A stretch of 24,468 nt of DNA from Baffinella frigidus (Eukaryota > Cryptophyceae > Cryptomonadales > Baffinellaceae): positions 32,371 through 56,838 of the forward strand of contig MU647644.1 of NCBI GenBank assembly GCA_026770585.1, written 5' to 3'. How positions within the stretch are numbered: position 1 is the stretch's first letter; every line of letters starts with the position of its first letter. The notes beneath the pieces were generated by a model. That model was not told the DNA's origin, searched no databases, and saw only the letters and a program-made list of their open reading frames with translations. The translations under genes were made by a program, and so were the position numbers. Below are positions 1 to 8,551 of the stretch, piece by piece.

Positions 1-308
1 GGGGGGGGGGTATTGTAAAGTAATTAGGGAGAGTGAGGGAGTGGGAGAGAGGGAGCGAGCCATTTTCAGGCCGTTACCCTATTAAACTTCGAGGGCGGCT
101 GGTTTCAGGTTCCGAGGGGTAAGTAAAGGTGGCGAGGTAGGGCGGCAGTTGGCAGGCGGTAGTTGGCAGGATAGGGCGTCCCTTAAGTGACCAGTGGGCA
201 GCCAAGAGTTTGAGGTCCGAGTCGAGTTGAACTTTACACATTTTGTGTAAAGTTTTCGAGTTGACTAAAACAACATTGTGAAAGTTGACAGGTGATGATG
301 CAAAAGTT
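1..308. other. Poly-G edge and non-coding leader
   Basis: The first ten bases are all G, followed by purine-rich sequence, which is typical of a contig or gap edge. No gene is supported here. At 230-254 there is a perfect 11-bp hairpin (arms AACTTTACACA and TGTGTAAAGTT, loop TTT). The open frames that cross this stretch owe their length to the adjacent tandem repeat. Confidence 0.6.
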
Positions 309-600
309 GCAGCCGGTTTCGCAGATAGGCACTTTCCCACGCCCTCCCCCTTGTATGCAAAATGGACTCTGGGTAGCCTATCCTCGTGCACGACACCTGC
401 AGCCGGTTTCGCAGATAGGCACTTTCCCACGCCCTCCCCCTTGTATGCAAAATGGACTCTGGGTAGCCTATCCTCGTGCACGACACCTGCACATCTCACT
501 GGGCTTCTCCTAGTGAACTTTCCCACGCCCTCCCCCTTGTATGCAAAATGGACTCTGGGTAGCCTATCCTCGTGCACGACACCTGCACATCTCACTGGGC
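309..600. repeat. 90-bp tandem repeat, about three copies
   Basis: Two copies with a 90-bp period start at 309 and 399. A third copy resumes at about 517 after a 96-bp step, because 15 bases (ACATCTCACTGGGCT) follow copies two and three and the start of copy three is replaced. The unit contains a C-rich run, CCACGCCCTCCCCC. As 90 is a multiple of three, frames stay open on both strands, which explains the long ORFs without implying a protein. Confidence 0.9.
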
Positions 601-664
601 TCCGAAGGACAGGCGGACACCGGAACTTGTTTTGAGAGCCCAGGTCTTTGCCGGACGTGAACAT

Positions 665-1517
665 GTTCCTCGTCCAAACCGAACACGTCCGAGAGAGTGT
701 CCTTCACGCGCGTGATACGTACATGTACAGTGGCATCTGAGCTATCCCCCAAGTGCCCATAGAGCGAAAATTCGCACGGACTCGCCCTAAGCAGGTCGTA
801 GGGCCTTACCGTGGGGCGTACGAGCATACTGGGCACTAAAGGGATCAGAACACGGGTGCTGCGACATCGGTCTGTGTCCGTTTTCTTAAATTGGTACCAG
901 AGTGTTTACTACACGCAACATCAGCCCTCTCTTACAAAAATTGAGAAGATGGGGGGGCCTAAGTCTGTTCTGATTGTTACGTTATGGTTTCCTTCAGGTA
1001 CACAGAAGATACTCCTGTAGCACAACCGCGGAAAGTTGAGGCTCAGTGCATGGTGAGGCGTGAGGACAGAAGCTCGTCTAGAACGAGGGTGCGTTGTTTA
1101 GAGGCACTTGAATAGTTCTGAAATTGACGGCATCGCAAAATCGCGCTCGCTTCGCAACCACGGGTGCCTTCGGAAGAGGGTCCATCCAAACTGCGCTCTT
1201 GCCCGCACAACCGGGCACGTCGAGCACCAGTCGCTCTGAGGTGGGAAGCGCGCGTGGCTAGGCCTTCTCTCGTTGTCCAGCCAACTTACCCACCTACATA
1301 TCTGCCTATTAGGAGAACACACAGGGGGTTTCATGCTTTCGAAAATGCACATCCTGATAGTGGTTGGGGTGCAGGAGTACAATCTTCATTACGTCATGTT
1401 CGGAAACACGCGCCCGTACTGGCAGCCTCACGTTCTTAGGTCCTTGAGGTCTTAGTTTCCCCCACTTCCTTCTACACGCGCACAATTTAAAGCGGGCGCG
1501 CAACTCAGGCGCGCAAC
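665..1517. other. No gene recognised
   Basis: I see no convincing coding sequence. At 795-838 there is a diverged relative of the stretch at 17892-17937 (both contain CAGGTC.TAGGGCC and GTAGGGCGTA-like blocks), so part of this interval is dispersed repeat. Confidence 0.5.
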
Positions 1518-1683
1518 TTATTGACGGGCGGCAAAGAGTGCTACGACGGCAGTCGCAAGGAAGAGCAGGGTCGGGCGGCTGGAGGTTGCGGCTGACGCCA
1601 ACGACGCATCCGCCGCCCCCGGCGCCACGCTTGCCGCGGCGCCGCCCGTTTTCGCGGCAGCGGCAGTGGGAAGCGAGGTGCCC
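1518..1683 (-). CDS. Candidate 3'-terminal exon with GPI-signal-like tail
   Basis: Minus-strand open segment preceded by a possible acceptor (CCGATTCAG, ending at 1684) and closed by TAA at 1518-1520. It encodes about 54 residues: an Ala/Thr/Ser/Gly-rich stalk, then a C-terminal hydrophobic stretch TLLFLATAVVALFAARQ directly before the stop. A small-residue region followed by a terminal hydrophobic tail is the classic pattern of a GPI-anchor signal. It lies just downstream of the secreted cysteine-rich ORF at 1966-2442 on the same strand, so the two could belong to one spliced gene. No donor in the matching phase (2) is obvious near the end of that ORF, so the link is inference. It could also be a separate gene or chance. 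Confidence 0.4.
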
Positions 1684-1965
1684 CTGAATCGGGGCCACCC
1701 AGTCAGCGCTCGCGGTTGTGCGGTGCAGCCGTGGCCACGTCAGTGAGGGTTCGCGGTTGTGCGGTGCAAGGCGAAGGGGAAACCATGCGCAAGGGAGGGA
1801 GGACGCACTTCATGCAATTCGTGGTCTTGCAGCTGAGCGGCTCCAGCTTGCATGCCTGAGGGCCACGGCAACGAGTCATGTGTCAGACACTAAAACAGCC
1901 AGCGAACGCGTGGAATGTTGCACTCGCCCTAGCTGTGCCTCACTCGGGTTGACCGGCATTCTCGG
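1684..1965. other. Non-coding spacer with an 18-bp direct repeat
   Basis: No gene on the + strand. An 18-base direct repeat (TCGCGGTTGTGCGGTGCA) occurs at 1710-1727 and 1751-1768. If the two minus-strand coding segments on either side are spliced together, this would be their intron. Confidence 0.5.
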
Positions 1966-2442
1966 CTAGAAAATCTGGGTACAAAAGGGGTGGGCAACAA
2001 CCGCGGCGGCTTCGTCCGCGGTGACACCGTCGCAGCCCGCGAGGATCGACTTCTCGCAATGGTCGCAGCACAGAGGCTCAGTGTTCTCCGGGAAGGTGGG
2101 CTCGGTGGGGCAGTCTGCGTCAACGTCACAGTAGATCGGCCCCACGCAGAAGGCCCCGCAGACGTCGGCGCCCGTCTTGCCGGTTGCACCGGCCTTGACG
2201 TTGGGGCAGTTCGTCTTCATGAACGATTCGCAGTCAGCGACCAAAGCTTCCTCCAGGTCGCCGATATATTTTTTCACGTAAGTGGCTGCAGCGCCACCAT
2301 CGGCACCATCGCAAACCTTTGTCGGCATCGTGACGCCCGCGCAGTTGCCTTTGTCAGTAGTAGCGTCGGCGCTTTTGCAAGTCTCCGCCGCCGCGGAGGA
2401 GAAGAGGCACAGGGACAGCGCAAGGGCGAGGAAACGCACCAT
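1966..2442 (-). CDS. Secreted cysteine-rich protein, 158 aa
   Basis: Uninterrupted minus-strand ORF from ATG at 2442 to TAG at 1966. The start is the second in-frame ATG, chosen because it gives a textbook signal peptide: MVRF, then a Leu/Ala-rich core to residue 16, and a likely cleavage after SSAAA (residue 19). The mature part holds 14 cysteines (residues 22, 34, 44, 71, 79, 95, 99, 105, 111, 125, 126, 129, 137, 154), so extensive disulphide bonding in the secretory pathway is expected. On the minus strand a 12-base T run (2465-2476) followed by CACAG at 2450-2454 lies just upstream of the ATG and looks like a splice acceptor in the 5' leader. The longer 209-codon frame lacks a signal sequence. 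I do not recognise the family. Confidence 0.75.
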   Translation of the reverse strand: MVRFLALALSLCLFSSAAAETCKSADATTDKGNCAGVTMPTKVCDGADGGAAATYVKKYIGDLEEALVADCESFMKTNCPNVKAGATGKTGADVCGAFCVGPIYCDVDADCPTEPTFPENTEPLCCDHCEKSILAGCDGVTADEAAAVVAHPFCTQIF

Positions 2443-2641
2443 GTTCGATCTGTGATGTGGGGTCAAAAAAAAAAAACGCAGAGCGTTTATCAACTCAACG
2501 CGCCGGGGAGCAACATCTAAAGAGATGTATGAAGTTCGTAGACTAGGAACCCTACGTGTACCGGTACAATTGAGAGAACACGTCACAAAGTCCATTTATG
2601 GCTTTTACCTGGTCAACGACCCCAGCCGCGTGACAAACACT
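2443..2641. promoter_or_regulatory. 5' leader of the minus-strand secreted protein, with acceptor-like tract
   Basis: Read on the minus strand, T12, then ACCCCACATCACAG, then 7 bases to the ATG at 2442. This is a pyrimidine tract plus AG, as for a leader intron or trans-splice acceptor. No TATA box or other promoter element is clear. Confidence 0.35.
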
Positions 2642-2880
2642 AATGGTTTCTTCCCGAGTTGGGAGCGGTTCTACAGCTGCCAACTCGGGAAGAAACCATT
2701 TCTTCCCGATTGACTTTACAAGTGTTTTTATCTGGATTTTTGCGCCGCAGGCTACCCGATTTCGGGCGACATCTCGTACAATTGCCCGAGAAACGTAAAA
2801 CCTGCAATCGAAAGTCAATCTGTTCGAAGAAAGAATATTCGGCCGCGGTAAAATCACTTGTAAAGTCAATCGGGGAAGAA
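2642..2880. mobile_element. Palindrome plus TIR element, copy 1
   Basis: A perfect 21-bp palindrome (arms 2642-2662 and 2680-2700) abuts a 181-bp element with near-perfect terminal inverted repeats, 2700-2724 and 2855-2880 (GATTGACTTTACAAGTG against CACTTGTAAAGTCAATC). There is no coding capacity, so this is a MITE-like non-autonomous element. The same arrangement recurs at 3401-3666. Confidence 0.8.
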
Positions 2881-3400
2881 CTCTAATTCGACCCAGATGA
2901 CTGTCCTATTTTGCGCGAAGCGCCACGTGTTGATGGCGCGACGCGCCACTTGTTGTTTACGTGGCCTACACAGAGGTCGCAGCACAGAGAGAATTTTGAA
3001 TTTGTACGAAGAAATTAATTCTCTCTGTGACCAGAAATGGTTTCTTCCTAGTGTTGCGTCTCGAAGCGTTTTGTCTCGAGTCTCGAGTCTCGTTTCTCGA
3101 GAAACCGGTATCATGATATCTTGGTTTGAGGAGGCCTTGGGTCATGACTCGTTTTCCCCTCGTTTTTGCAGTTTTTGATGAACACGGCACCCCTTGTTTT
3201 GAAGAGGTGTTTCTTGACACCCTTTTACCGGATGAGAGGTGTGAGAAAGCAACCTGTCAAGTTTGACCGGTCGTCACACGCGTGACCGGTGGTCACACGT
3301 CCGGCGACCGGTGGTCACACAAGAAATGTACGGAGACACGTCGCGCCGGCTTTCGTCACCACGGGGCGATTTGAATCTGAATCGAAGCTTTTAAAATGGT
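2881..3400. repeat. Short inverted and direct repeats
   Basis: No gene seen. At 2983-2995 and 3017-3029 there is a perfect 13-bp inverted repeat (CACAGAGAGAATT). A 15-base motif GACCGGTGGTCACAC occurs at 3265 (one mismatch), 3284 and 3306. Around 3035 the sequence AATGGTTTCTTCC echoes the palindrome of the neighbouring elements, suggesting a remnant of a third copy. Confidence 0.6.
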
Positions 3401-3666
3401 TTCCCGCCGACTTGGAGCGGTTCTATGATACTTCTACGAAGCTTCGTATCCCGCTCCAAGTCGGCGGGAATCATTCTTCTTCTGTGATTGACTTTACAAG
3501 TGTGTTTATCTGTTTTTTTGCGCCACAGGCTGCCTAATTTCGGGCGACATCTCGTACAAATGCCGTTAATTCCCGAGAAACGGAAAACCCGCAACCGAAA
3601 GTCAATTGTTTCCACCTGAGAAACGTTCGGCCGCGATAAAATCACTTGTTAAGTCGATCGAAGAAA
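3401..3666. mobile_element. Palindrome plus TIR element, copy 2
   Basis: A perfect 20-bp palindrome (3401-3420 and 3451-3470, arm TTCCCGCCGACTTGGAGCGG) precedes a 187-bp element (3480-3666) with the same ends and internal blocks as copy 1: GATTGACTTTACAAGTGTG, GGGCGACATCTCGTACAA, GAAACG..AAAAC, AAATCACTTGT. The palindrome arms differ from copy 1 on both sides yet still pair, so pairing has been kept while the sequence changed. Confidence 0.8.
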
Positions 3667-3723
3667 AGAATATTGGCCGAATAAGGGGGTTTTCTGGAGA
3701 ACCCCGGATTATCCAGAGCTGGG

Positions 3724-3802
3724 ATGGCGCCGGCGACGCGGACGCTGCTTCGATGCTCCGCACTCCTCTGCTTGTCTCTATGGCACACTGTTGCGGCCAA
3801 GG
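3724..3802 (+). CDS. Cluster 1: signal-peptide first exon
   Basis: ATG (GGGATGG, purine at -3) opens 26 codons, MAPATRTLLRC then SALLCLSLWHTVAA then K, which is a basic N-terminus, a hydrophobic core and an AA cleavage site. The last codon is followed by G|GTGAGC, a good 5' splice site, so the exon would end in phase 1. That matches the phase-1 start of cluster 2 at 5168 (G+AT = Asp). Reading on without splicing gives only 34 more codons of unremarkable sequence before a stop at 3904. The exon would direct the encoded protein into the secretory pathway. Single copy; no second signal exon was found. The gene-level role is inference. Confidence 0.55.
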
Positions 3803-4916
3803 GTGAGCAACGCCTGCCGTCTCATCCCTCCTCGAACTGGGACCACCAGGAAGACGAGAACCTTTATAAGGAGTCCAGGCAGGAGTGCCTGGTCGACAGC
3901 AAATGAGGCAATCCCAGAGCAGGACAGCGCTGTCCTGCACTAGAATTGTCTCTTCCTGAGTTGCCACTGATGCTGTAGTGAAGATGGTTGTTCGTGCTCT
4001 ATTCTACCTACCTTCAAAGTGTTGATGGCCAAGTACAGACTGAAGTCCTGAACTACAAACAGTAGGACGTAGACGACAGGCAGGCTACAGAGCCATGCAT
4101 CTTTTAGCACGCACGTCACAGAGCGACAACGAGCGATGCACATTATCTCACCATCTCATCGAATTCCAAGCTGCAATCAAAGGGCCTGGCTCTGTCTCAA
4201 GTCTTGTTGGGCTCACCAGTATGGTGAGCCCGGACTCTTTTCTGCACCAAAATGTGACAGATTTACCCCGACAAACCAGCATGTCAACTTGCGGATAGTG
4301 AGTCGATTCGAGTGAGGCCCAGTAGGAGTGGCTTACTAAGCACCAGGACTCACAACGGACGACGATTAGCGAGCTTTCACGGTGCTGCTTAGTCAACTCC
4401 AGGGGCGAACCCTCTCATGTTCGGAGAGTTAAGGCCGGAACTAAATGGAGCGAAAAGCCCCTCAAGCGATTGAGTTTCGGATCAAGATAGAATCTGTCTC
4501 GCTTCTTGAGGCTTCCAACGCCAAAGATGAGGGTAGATACGATGGCATGAACAGACTGAGCGGGGTATAAAATGGACCGATCATAGTCTGGCAATGGCAC
4601 GGGTTAGGCAATAACGGCGAACCCTCTTTAATAAATTCAGTAATCAGTAACAAGGATGCAGTCTGGTATATTCCGAGATGAGATAGGCAGTAGGCTGCGT
4701 TCACTACTGGAAATCCACAGGGGAAGTCTCAAAAAGAACCGGAAGCATTTGCTTTTGATACTTTGGAGCCATATGCATCTCAAAAGGCAATTTATGCCTC
4801 ATGCACGTGATCAAAACTTGTCCTCAGGCAATCTGAAAATGCTTGTAGTGTCGTGTCCACAGGATTTGTGACTTCCGATGTGGTTTTGCAGTAGCAGGAG
4901 CCAGCCGGGCCACGAG
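3803..4916. other. Putative intron 1, no exon recognised
   Basis: No conserved coding block seen. Small hairpins are present: a perfect 20-bp palindrome at 3919-3938 (GCAGGACAGCGCTGTCCTGC), CCAGGC/GCCTGG at 3875-3892, and a 10-bp-arm hairpin at 4209-4231 (GGGCTCACCA, loop GTA). Confidence 0.5.
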
Positions 4917-5150
4917 TCCTCAACCCTAAACCAAAACCCTGAACCCCAAACCCTAAACCCTAAACCCTAAACCCTAAACCCTGAACCCTAAACCCCCAAG
5001 CCCCAAATCCTAAACCGAAAACTCAAGCCCTGAATCCTGAGCCATGAACCATGGACCCGAAACCTTAAACTCTGAACCCTAACCCCTAATCCCCAACCCC
5101 TAATCCCTCAACCCCAACCCCTAAATCCTAAACCCTCAGCCGTAAACCCC
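4917..5150. repeat. Interstitial telomere-like repeat
   Basis: Degenerate AACCCTAAACCCTAAACCC array, most regular at about 4935-4990, decaying to CCCCAACCCCTAA-type units. It matches the plant-type telomere motif TTTAGGG read from the C-rich strand. It lies in an inferred intron directly upstream of exon 2a. Confidence 0.85.
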
Positions 5151-5167
5151 ACACCACGTTTGGGCAG

Positions 5168-5270
5168 ATTGTCCAAAAAATCCCACGACGCAGCACGAGT
5201 GCAGCGCAACGCAGACAGTGGTGGACTCGTCCATGGAGAGCAAAAAGGCGGGCGTGTGCAATCCGAACAC
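5168..5270 (+). CDS. Cluster 2 exon copy a, Cys-rich
   Basis: Bounded by acceptor TTTGGGCAG (ending 5167) and donor GTAACC (5271). 103 nt, phase 1 in and phase 2 out, open throughout. The peptide runs from DCPKNPTTQHEC to MESKKAGVCNPNT and holds four... cysteines counted as DC, EC, VC plus none other visible, that is three. The 3' block is shared with copy 2b at 5453-5487, including the donor context AATCCGA.CAC|GTAA. The phases join cluster 1 upstream and cluster 3 downstream. Extracellular, disulphide-containing segment by inference; family not recognised. Confidence 0.55.
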
Positions 5271-5412
5271 GTAACCTTCCCCCCCCCGCCCTCTAGGTTG
5301 CAACCTGGTCCCGTTCATCTAGTTCCGCCACACTGGACCTGAGAAGGGTCTATTTAGCAGACCCTTGATTAGGATAGGCGGCCTGATTAAATGTAAGCGT
5401 TCTCGATTCAAG

Positions 5413-5487
5413 TGAATCTCCCTGTTCGAACCTGTGCAATCTCTGCTCGGCGATTGAGAGCAAACGGGGAGTGAGAAATCCGACCAC
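5413..5487 (+). CDS. Cluster 2 exon copy b
   Basis: Homologous to 2a over IESKRGVRNPTT with donor GTAATC at 5488. The upstream part is also open and cysteine-rich (PCSNLCNLCSA) but does not align with 2a. I could not place an acceptor in the phase needed (1), so the 5' boundary is uncertain. There is a one-codon length difference from 2a, in frame. Confidence 0.4.
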
Positions 5488-5826
5488 GTAATCTTTCACC
5501 CGCCTAAAATCTAACCCCCAACCCCCAAAGCCTAGTCCCGAAGCCTTAAACCCCTTACTTCAAACCCTGCACCCTAAACCGTAAACCCTAAACCCTCAGG
5601 CCCCTCATCGACCTAGTCCCGCAACCTAACAGATTACATCTCAGTTTTTGGCGTGGTGTGGGAGACTTTTCGAGCTTTGAGGGTTTATGATACCAAGATG
5701 TGTGCCGGAGATCATTCAGGTGGATGCTGTGCGAAATATGATCTATGAGGTGGCGCGAAAACGCGAAAAGCAACGTAACATGAAATCGGTTTATTCTGGA
5801 GCGGTTTTCGCATCTGTTCGCCGCAG
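5488..5826. other. Putative intron with telomere-like patches
   Basis: At 5510-5605 degenerate AAACCCTAA-type sequence. The remainder has no recognised element or exon. Confidence 0.5.
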
Positions 5827-5857
5827 ACGTCTCGGCGGGGATGGCGTGTGACCATCT
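5827..5857 (+). pseudogene. Cluster 3 exon fragment a
   Basis: Matches the centre of cluster 3 (DVSAGMACDH against EVSAGQACDQ in 3b), preceded by GCCGCAG. It runs straight into a CTCTCTCAC minisatellite, so the 3' half of the exon has been lost or replaced. Confidence 0.45.
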
Positions 5858-5910
5858 CTCACCTCTCTCACCTCTCTCACCTCTCTCACCTCTCTCACCT
5901 CTCTCACCTC
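5853..5910. repeat. 9-bp CTCTCTCAC minisatellite
   Basis: About six near-perfect copies of CACCTCTCT immediately follow the cluster 3 fragment. The + strand is the pyrimidine strand. Confidence 0.85.
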
Positions 5911-6025
5911 CTCACCCTACCACACATATTTGGTGGCCGAACCATGCCTATATGGTTGGGCTACCATCCATGTGTATCTGCACAACCATATATGTCGGTG
6001 CTAACAAAGGTGTCTCTCGTTACAG

Positions 6026-6081
6026 GAGGCAATGCACGTGCTCAGAGGTCTCAGCGGGGCAGGCGTGTGACCAGCCGTTGT
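6026..6081 (+). CDS. Cluster 3 exon copy b (3' end altered)
   Basis: Acceptor CGTTACAG ends at 6025; phase 2 start. Reads RQCTCSEVSAGQACDQPL, homologous to 3c (GKCMCSNVSSGEACDQLL). It then meets TAA, so the 3' portion and donor present in 3c and 3d are missing; a CT/CA microsatellite follows. Probably a damaged copy. Confidence 0.45.
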
Positions 6082-6118
6082 AACAAATTTCTCTCTCTCT
6101 CACACACACACGTTACAG

Positions 6119-6207
6119 GGGGAAATGCATGTGCTCAAACGTGTCGTCGGGGGAGGCGTGTGACCAGCTCTTATTCGCGTCCAGTCGCCCAAGCAAGGAC
6201 ACGCCAG
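6119..6207 (+). CDS. Cluster 3 exon copy c, Cys-rich, best copy
   Basis: Acceptor CGTTACAG (ends 6118) and donor G|GTATCT (6208). 89 nt, phase 2 in, phase 1 out, open. Peptide GKCMCSNVSSGEACDQ then LLFASSRPSKDTP. Against copy 3d the second half differs at TTA/TTG, TTC/TTT, GAC/GAT and CCA/CCT, all synonymous third-base changes, which is evidence that this frame was translated. The phase joins cluster 2 upstream and cluster 4 downstream. The C-x-C...C pattern suggests a disulphide-bonded extracellular piece; family unknown. Confidence 0.6.
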
Positions 6208-6264
6208 GTATCTTTTCATCCCTTCACCATCTATGATGTAGTTGTATGGTATATGTAGTTGTAG

Positions 6265-6533
6265 TTATCCCTTATCTGCCGAAACCGGAGTGTATTTATC
6301 TCTTATCTTAGGAAACTCCCAAGGCAAAGGCGGTGGTGCGGACGAGGGTTTTCCGGTACTAGAGATTTCTTTGATCGTTAAGCTTCAAATACTCAATATG
6401 TTGAGCTGAGCGAGCCTGACAAGCTGCTTATTTTTCTAAAAAATTCCGTCGAGGGATGGCCGAGCCCAGAAAGGTCAAATTCGAGTTTTTGGCGAAGTGA
6501 CGACTTGAGGCGGCGCAGGCACATAAGGGATAG
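6265..6533. mobile_element. TIR element family with CTTATCTGCCG ends, copy 1
   Basis: The ends TTATCCCTTATCTGCC (about 6265) and the complement of GGCACATAAGGGATA (about 6515-6531) form imperfect terminal inverted repeats. The inner part (AGCCTGACAAGCTG, GCCGAGCCCA, AAGTGACGACTTGAGGCGGC) is shared with 12262-12567. No coding capacity. Confidence 0.7.
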
Positions 6534-6663
6534 TCGTAGGATTAGTTGCATCTGTACGTATCAGTAAATGTGTATTTTTAGTGGTGTATGTAGTTTTGGT
6601 TGTAGGGATTGAGCACGTAGTTGTGAAGCACATGCCTTTCCCGGTACAAAACTGTTCCTCAAA

Positions 6664-6729
6664 GGTCGTCTCGGCTGGCGTGTGACCAGCCCTTGTTTGC
6701 GTCCAGTCGCCCACGAAAGGATGCGCCTG
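6664..6729 (+). CDS. Cluster 3 exon copy d (5' part shifted)
   Basis: Shares ACDQPLFASSRPRKDAP with 3c and ends in G|GTGTCT at 6730, phase 1 out. Upstream, five bases are missing relative to 3a-3c within the VSAG block, which breaks the frame, so only the 3' two-thirds look usable. Confidence 0.45.
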
Positions 6730-6764
6730 GTGTCTAACCCCAAACCTCTCAACTATTAAACACC

Positions 6765-6885
6765 TTTAGGTCCTTTAGGTTTTAATTTCTCCCAACATAG
6801 CCCAACGACACGCCGTTCCGTAGAAGGGATCTGCAGGGAAAGCGTTTTTGCTTTCGGATCGCGTTTCGCTCTCCAGTGCAGAGGC
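6765..6885 (+). repeat. 121-bp conserved repeat, + copy
   Basis: An almost identical 121-bp sequence lies on the minus strand at 22185-22305. I count about seven mismatches, with 36- and 39-base identical blocks. It contains a small hairpin, GAAAGC/GCTTTC. No ORF. It could be a mobile element or a structured RNA gene. Confidence 0.8.
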
Positions 6886-7330
6886 CAACCCTAGACTGTT
6901 AATGAAACCAAAAATCCTCAAATGACTGAAACCAGAAACCTGAAATTCGAAACACTGCTGAATAAACCCCACTAAAACCGAAATCCGAGACCCTCCGAAA
7001 TCCTACCCGACCACAAACGCGGAACTCGAAATCCTCATGAACCCTGCTAAAACCTAGACTCTAGACCCCTAGACCCTGGACCCTGAAGTGTGCACCCTGA
7101 ACCCGAACCCCGAATTCCGTTCCCCGAACCCCAAACTCCAAACCTCAACCCCCAAATCCCAAACCCCGAACCCCAGACCCCAAACCCCAGACCCCAAACC
7201 CCAGACCTCAGAACCCAGACTTCAAACCCCAAACCCACCCCACAAACCACACCTCAAACCCCAAACCCTAACCTCACTAAACCAGAGCCTTCTACACCCC
7301 AACCCCCAAACTTTCTACACCCCAAAGGCC
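6886..7330. repeat. Degenerate telomere-like and CCCCAAA-type repeat
   Basis: Irregular ACCC.GAAACC and CCCCAAACCCCAGACCCC runs, densest at 7080-7275. Long ORFs here in several frames are low-complexity Pro/Asn/Gln or Gly/Leu/Phe products with no gene character. Confidence 0.85.
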
Positions 7331-7358
7331 ATGCTACGCAATAGTAACACGACACCAG

Positions 7359-7405
7359 GCGACCAGTGCTTCAACTCCTGGCAGGACGATTCCTGGTCAA
7401 ATCGC
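7359..7405 (+). CDS. Cluster 4 exon copy a
   Basis: Acceptor ACACCAG (ends 7358), phase 1 start, donor C|GTCCTT, phase 0 out. 47 nt, open: DQCFNSWQDDSWSNR. The FNSW block is shared with 4b and 4c at the same distance from the acceptor. Shorter than 4c, and past FNSW the two are offset by indels summing to three bases. Confidence 0.45.
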
Positions 7406-7450
7406 GTCCTTGCCCCGAACCCTACACCCCAAACCCCATCCATCTCCTAA

Positions 7451-7588
7451 CCGCTGTCGAGCCAACTAGGCACATATAAGACAGCCAGGACCGGGATTCC
7501 GGTCCTGGCTTTTCATTTTGAAAGTCCATTTCCTTCAGGATTCAGGTTAAAGTTTTTAAAATCGTGTCCCGTCCTCGCTCGGTAGCGG
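7451..7588 (+). mobile_element. 138-bp hairpin element, copy 1
   Basis: Only three mismatches to 13527-13664 over the same 138 bp. The ends CCGCTGTCGAGC and GCTCGGTAGCGG are imperfect inverted repeats. It contains CATATAAG, then a 12-bp perfect stem (AGCCAGGACCGG, loop GATT), then TTTTCATTTT. No ORF. It sits between exon copies 4a and 4b. Confidence 0.85.
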
Positions 7589-7608
7589 CCCCTCACCTCC
7601 AACACCAG

Positions 7609-7660
7609 GCAACCTCTCATTCAACTCGTGAATTTGGGGGCTGGCCAAATCCTGCTGAAT
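7609..7660 (+). pseudogene. Cluster 4 exon copy b, broken
   Basis: Acceptor ACACCAG and the start NLSFNS align with 4a, but TGA follows at 7629-7631 in the conserved phase. Confidence 0.45.
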
Positions 7661-7745
7661 CCTCAAGTCCCTTACCCAAAACCCGACACCCTGCTACACC
7701 CTAAACACTAGACCCCCCCCCCCATGACAGGCAGTGATAGGCAAG

Positions 7746-7828
7746 ACCTCTGGTTCAACTCGTGGCGATTCCTGGGCAAATCGTGCTGGGGCGCACAGTC
7801 TACAGGCACCCTCGTCGTGACGCTTCGG
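7746..7828 (+). CDS. Cluster 4 exon copy c, best copy
   Basis: Acceptor GGCAAG (ends 7745), phase 1 start, donor CGG|GTACAT, phase 0 out. 83 nt open, reading LWFNSWRFLGKSCWGAQ then STGTLVVTLR. The second half matches 4d codon by codon (FLGQSCW, LVITLW) with several third-base changes. An alternative frame (DSWANR) also aligns with 4a, so the frame is not beyond doubt. A phase-0 end fits the start of cluster 5. Confidence 0.5.
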
Positions 7829-7947
7829 GTACATGTAGTTGTATAGTGTAAACATCTGTTGCACACCACTTTCCTGGTACAACACTGCCTCTGAGAATAG
7901 ATGGCTGCACTTGACAACGTTGTACATTATCTACATGTGTTATGCAG

Positions 7948-8017
7948 CTGGTGGTGGTTCCTGGGTCAATCCTGCTGGGTCGCGCTGACAACAGCACCGC
8001 TCGTCATCACGCTTTGG
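7948..8017 (+). CDS. Cluster 4 exon copy d
   Basis: Follows TATGCAG (ends 7947) and ends at TGG|GTACCG. Homologous to 4c over FLGQSCWVALTTAPLVITLW. From this acceptor that frame would start in phase 2, not 1, so the 5' end differs from 4c or the acceptor is misplaced. Confidence 0.4.
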
Positions 8018-8315
8018 GTACCGCTACCGCACAAGCTTGCCCCTTGAATCCCGATGGGTAGTGGGTCGCACTTCAAACACATCTACAACCGATTTGGCAA
8101 TCATGTCTCAGTGTGCATATACATGGTTGTCCAATTGCAATTGGTTGTACGCATATGGCCGCAGCGTCCCAGCACTGCTCGAGAAGACACTTTTGAACAG
8201 ACTGGTCCTTGTCACATCTATTTAATGATACATCTGCTTCATGTAACGATTCTTTACCAGGAAAGGGCCAGACCTCAAACCCCAATGCCCCTAAACCCTA
8301 CCCTCGCAACAATGC
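8018..8315. other. Putative intron
   Basis: Partly similar to the intron after 4c (TACCAGGAAAGG-like and GTACAACACTG-like blocks), as expected if exon and intron were duplicated together. A perfect 14-bp palindrome CCAATTGCAATTGG lies near 8130. No exon recognised. Confidence 0.4.
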
Positions 8316-8369
8316 AACTACCTCAAGTGCTCGGAAGCGTACGGAGGGACGTTCTCTCAAACGCGCGCT
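8316..8369 (+). pseudogene. Cluster 5 exon copy a
   Basis: Open and homologous (NYLKCSEAYGGTFSQTRA) to the others, nearly identical to 5b, but with no clear acceptor at the expected place and no GT at the 3' end. Possibly a dead copy, or one with different boundaries. Confidence 0.35.
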
Positions 8370-8551
8370 GAACCCTAAATTATGAACCGTAAACCCTAAA
8401 ACATACACCATCAAACTTACTTCCCAAGACCTAACATCCAAAACCCAGCTGGGTTGGGGTTTGGGAGCTTAGGTTGAAGGGTTCTCGTATGGGGATTGCG
8501 GGTCAGGTATTTATGGTGGATCGTAAGCTCCCACCCCTTGGACCGTTGAAG

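Noticed and set aside
1-10. G10 run as a biological feature
   Set aside because: At the extreme window edge and probably a gap or assembly boundary, like the C run around the Ns at 10091.
74-664. Long overlapping ORFs on both strands (up to 196 codons)
   Set aside because: They run through a 90-bp tandem repeat whose period is a multiple of three, which keeps all frames open. No signal peptide, domain or sensible composition.
6765-6885. Possible snRNA, tRNA or 5S rRNA because of strong conservation
   Set aside because: None of the hallmark motifs of U1, U2, U5, U6, tRNA (A and B boxes with a cloverleaf) or 5S rRNA is present. Kept only as an unexplained conserved repeat.
7047-7450. Pro/Asn/Gln-rich and Gly/Leu/Phe-rich ORFs in CCCCAAA-type repeats (also at 9883-10297 and 12740-13000)
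   Set aside because: Direct translations of 6-7-bp repeats, present in several frames at once.
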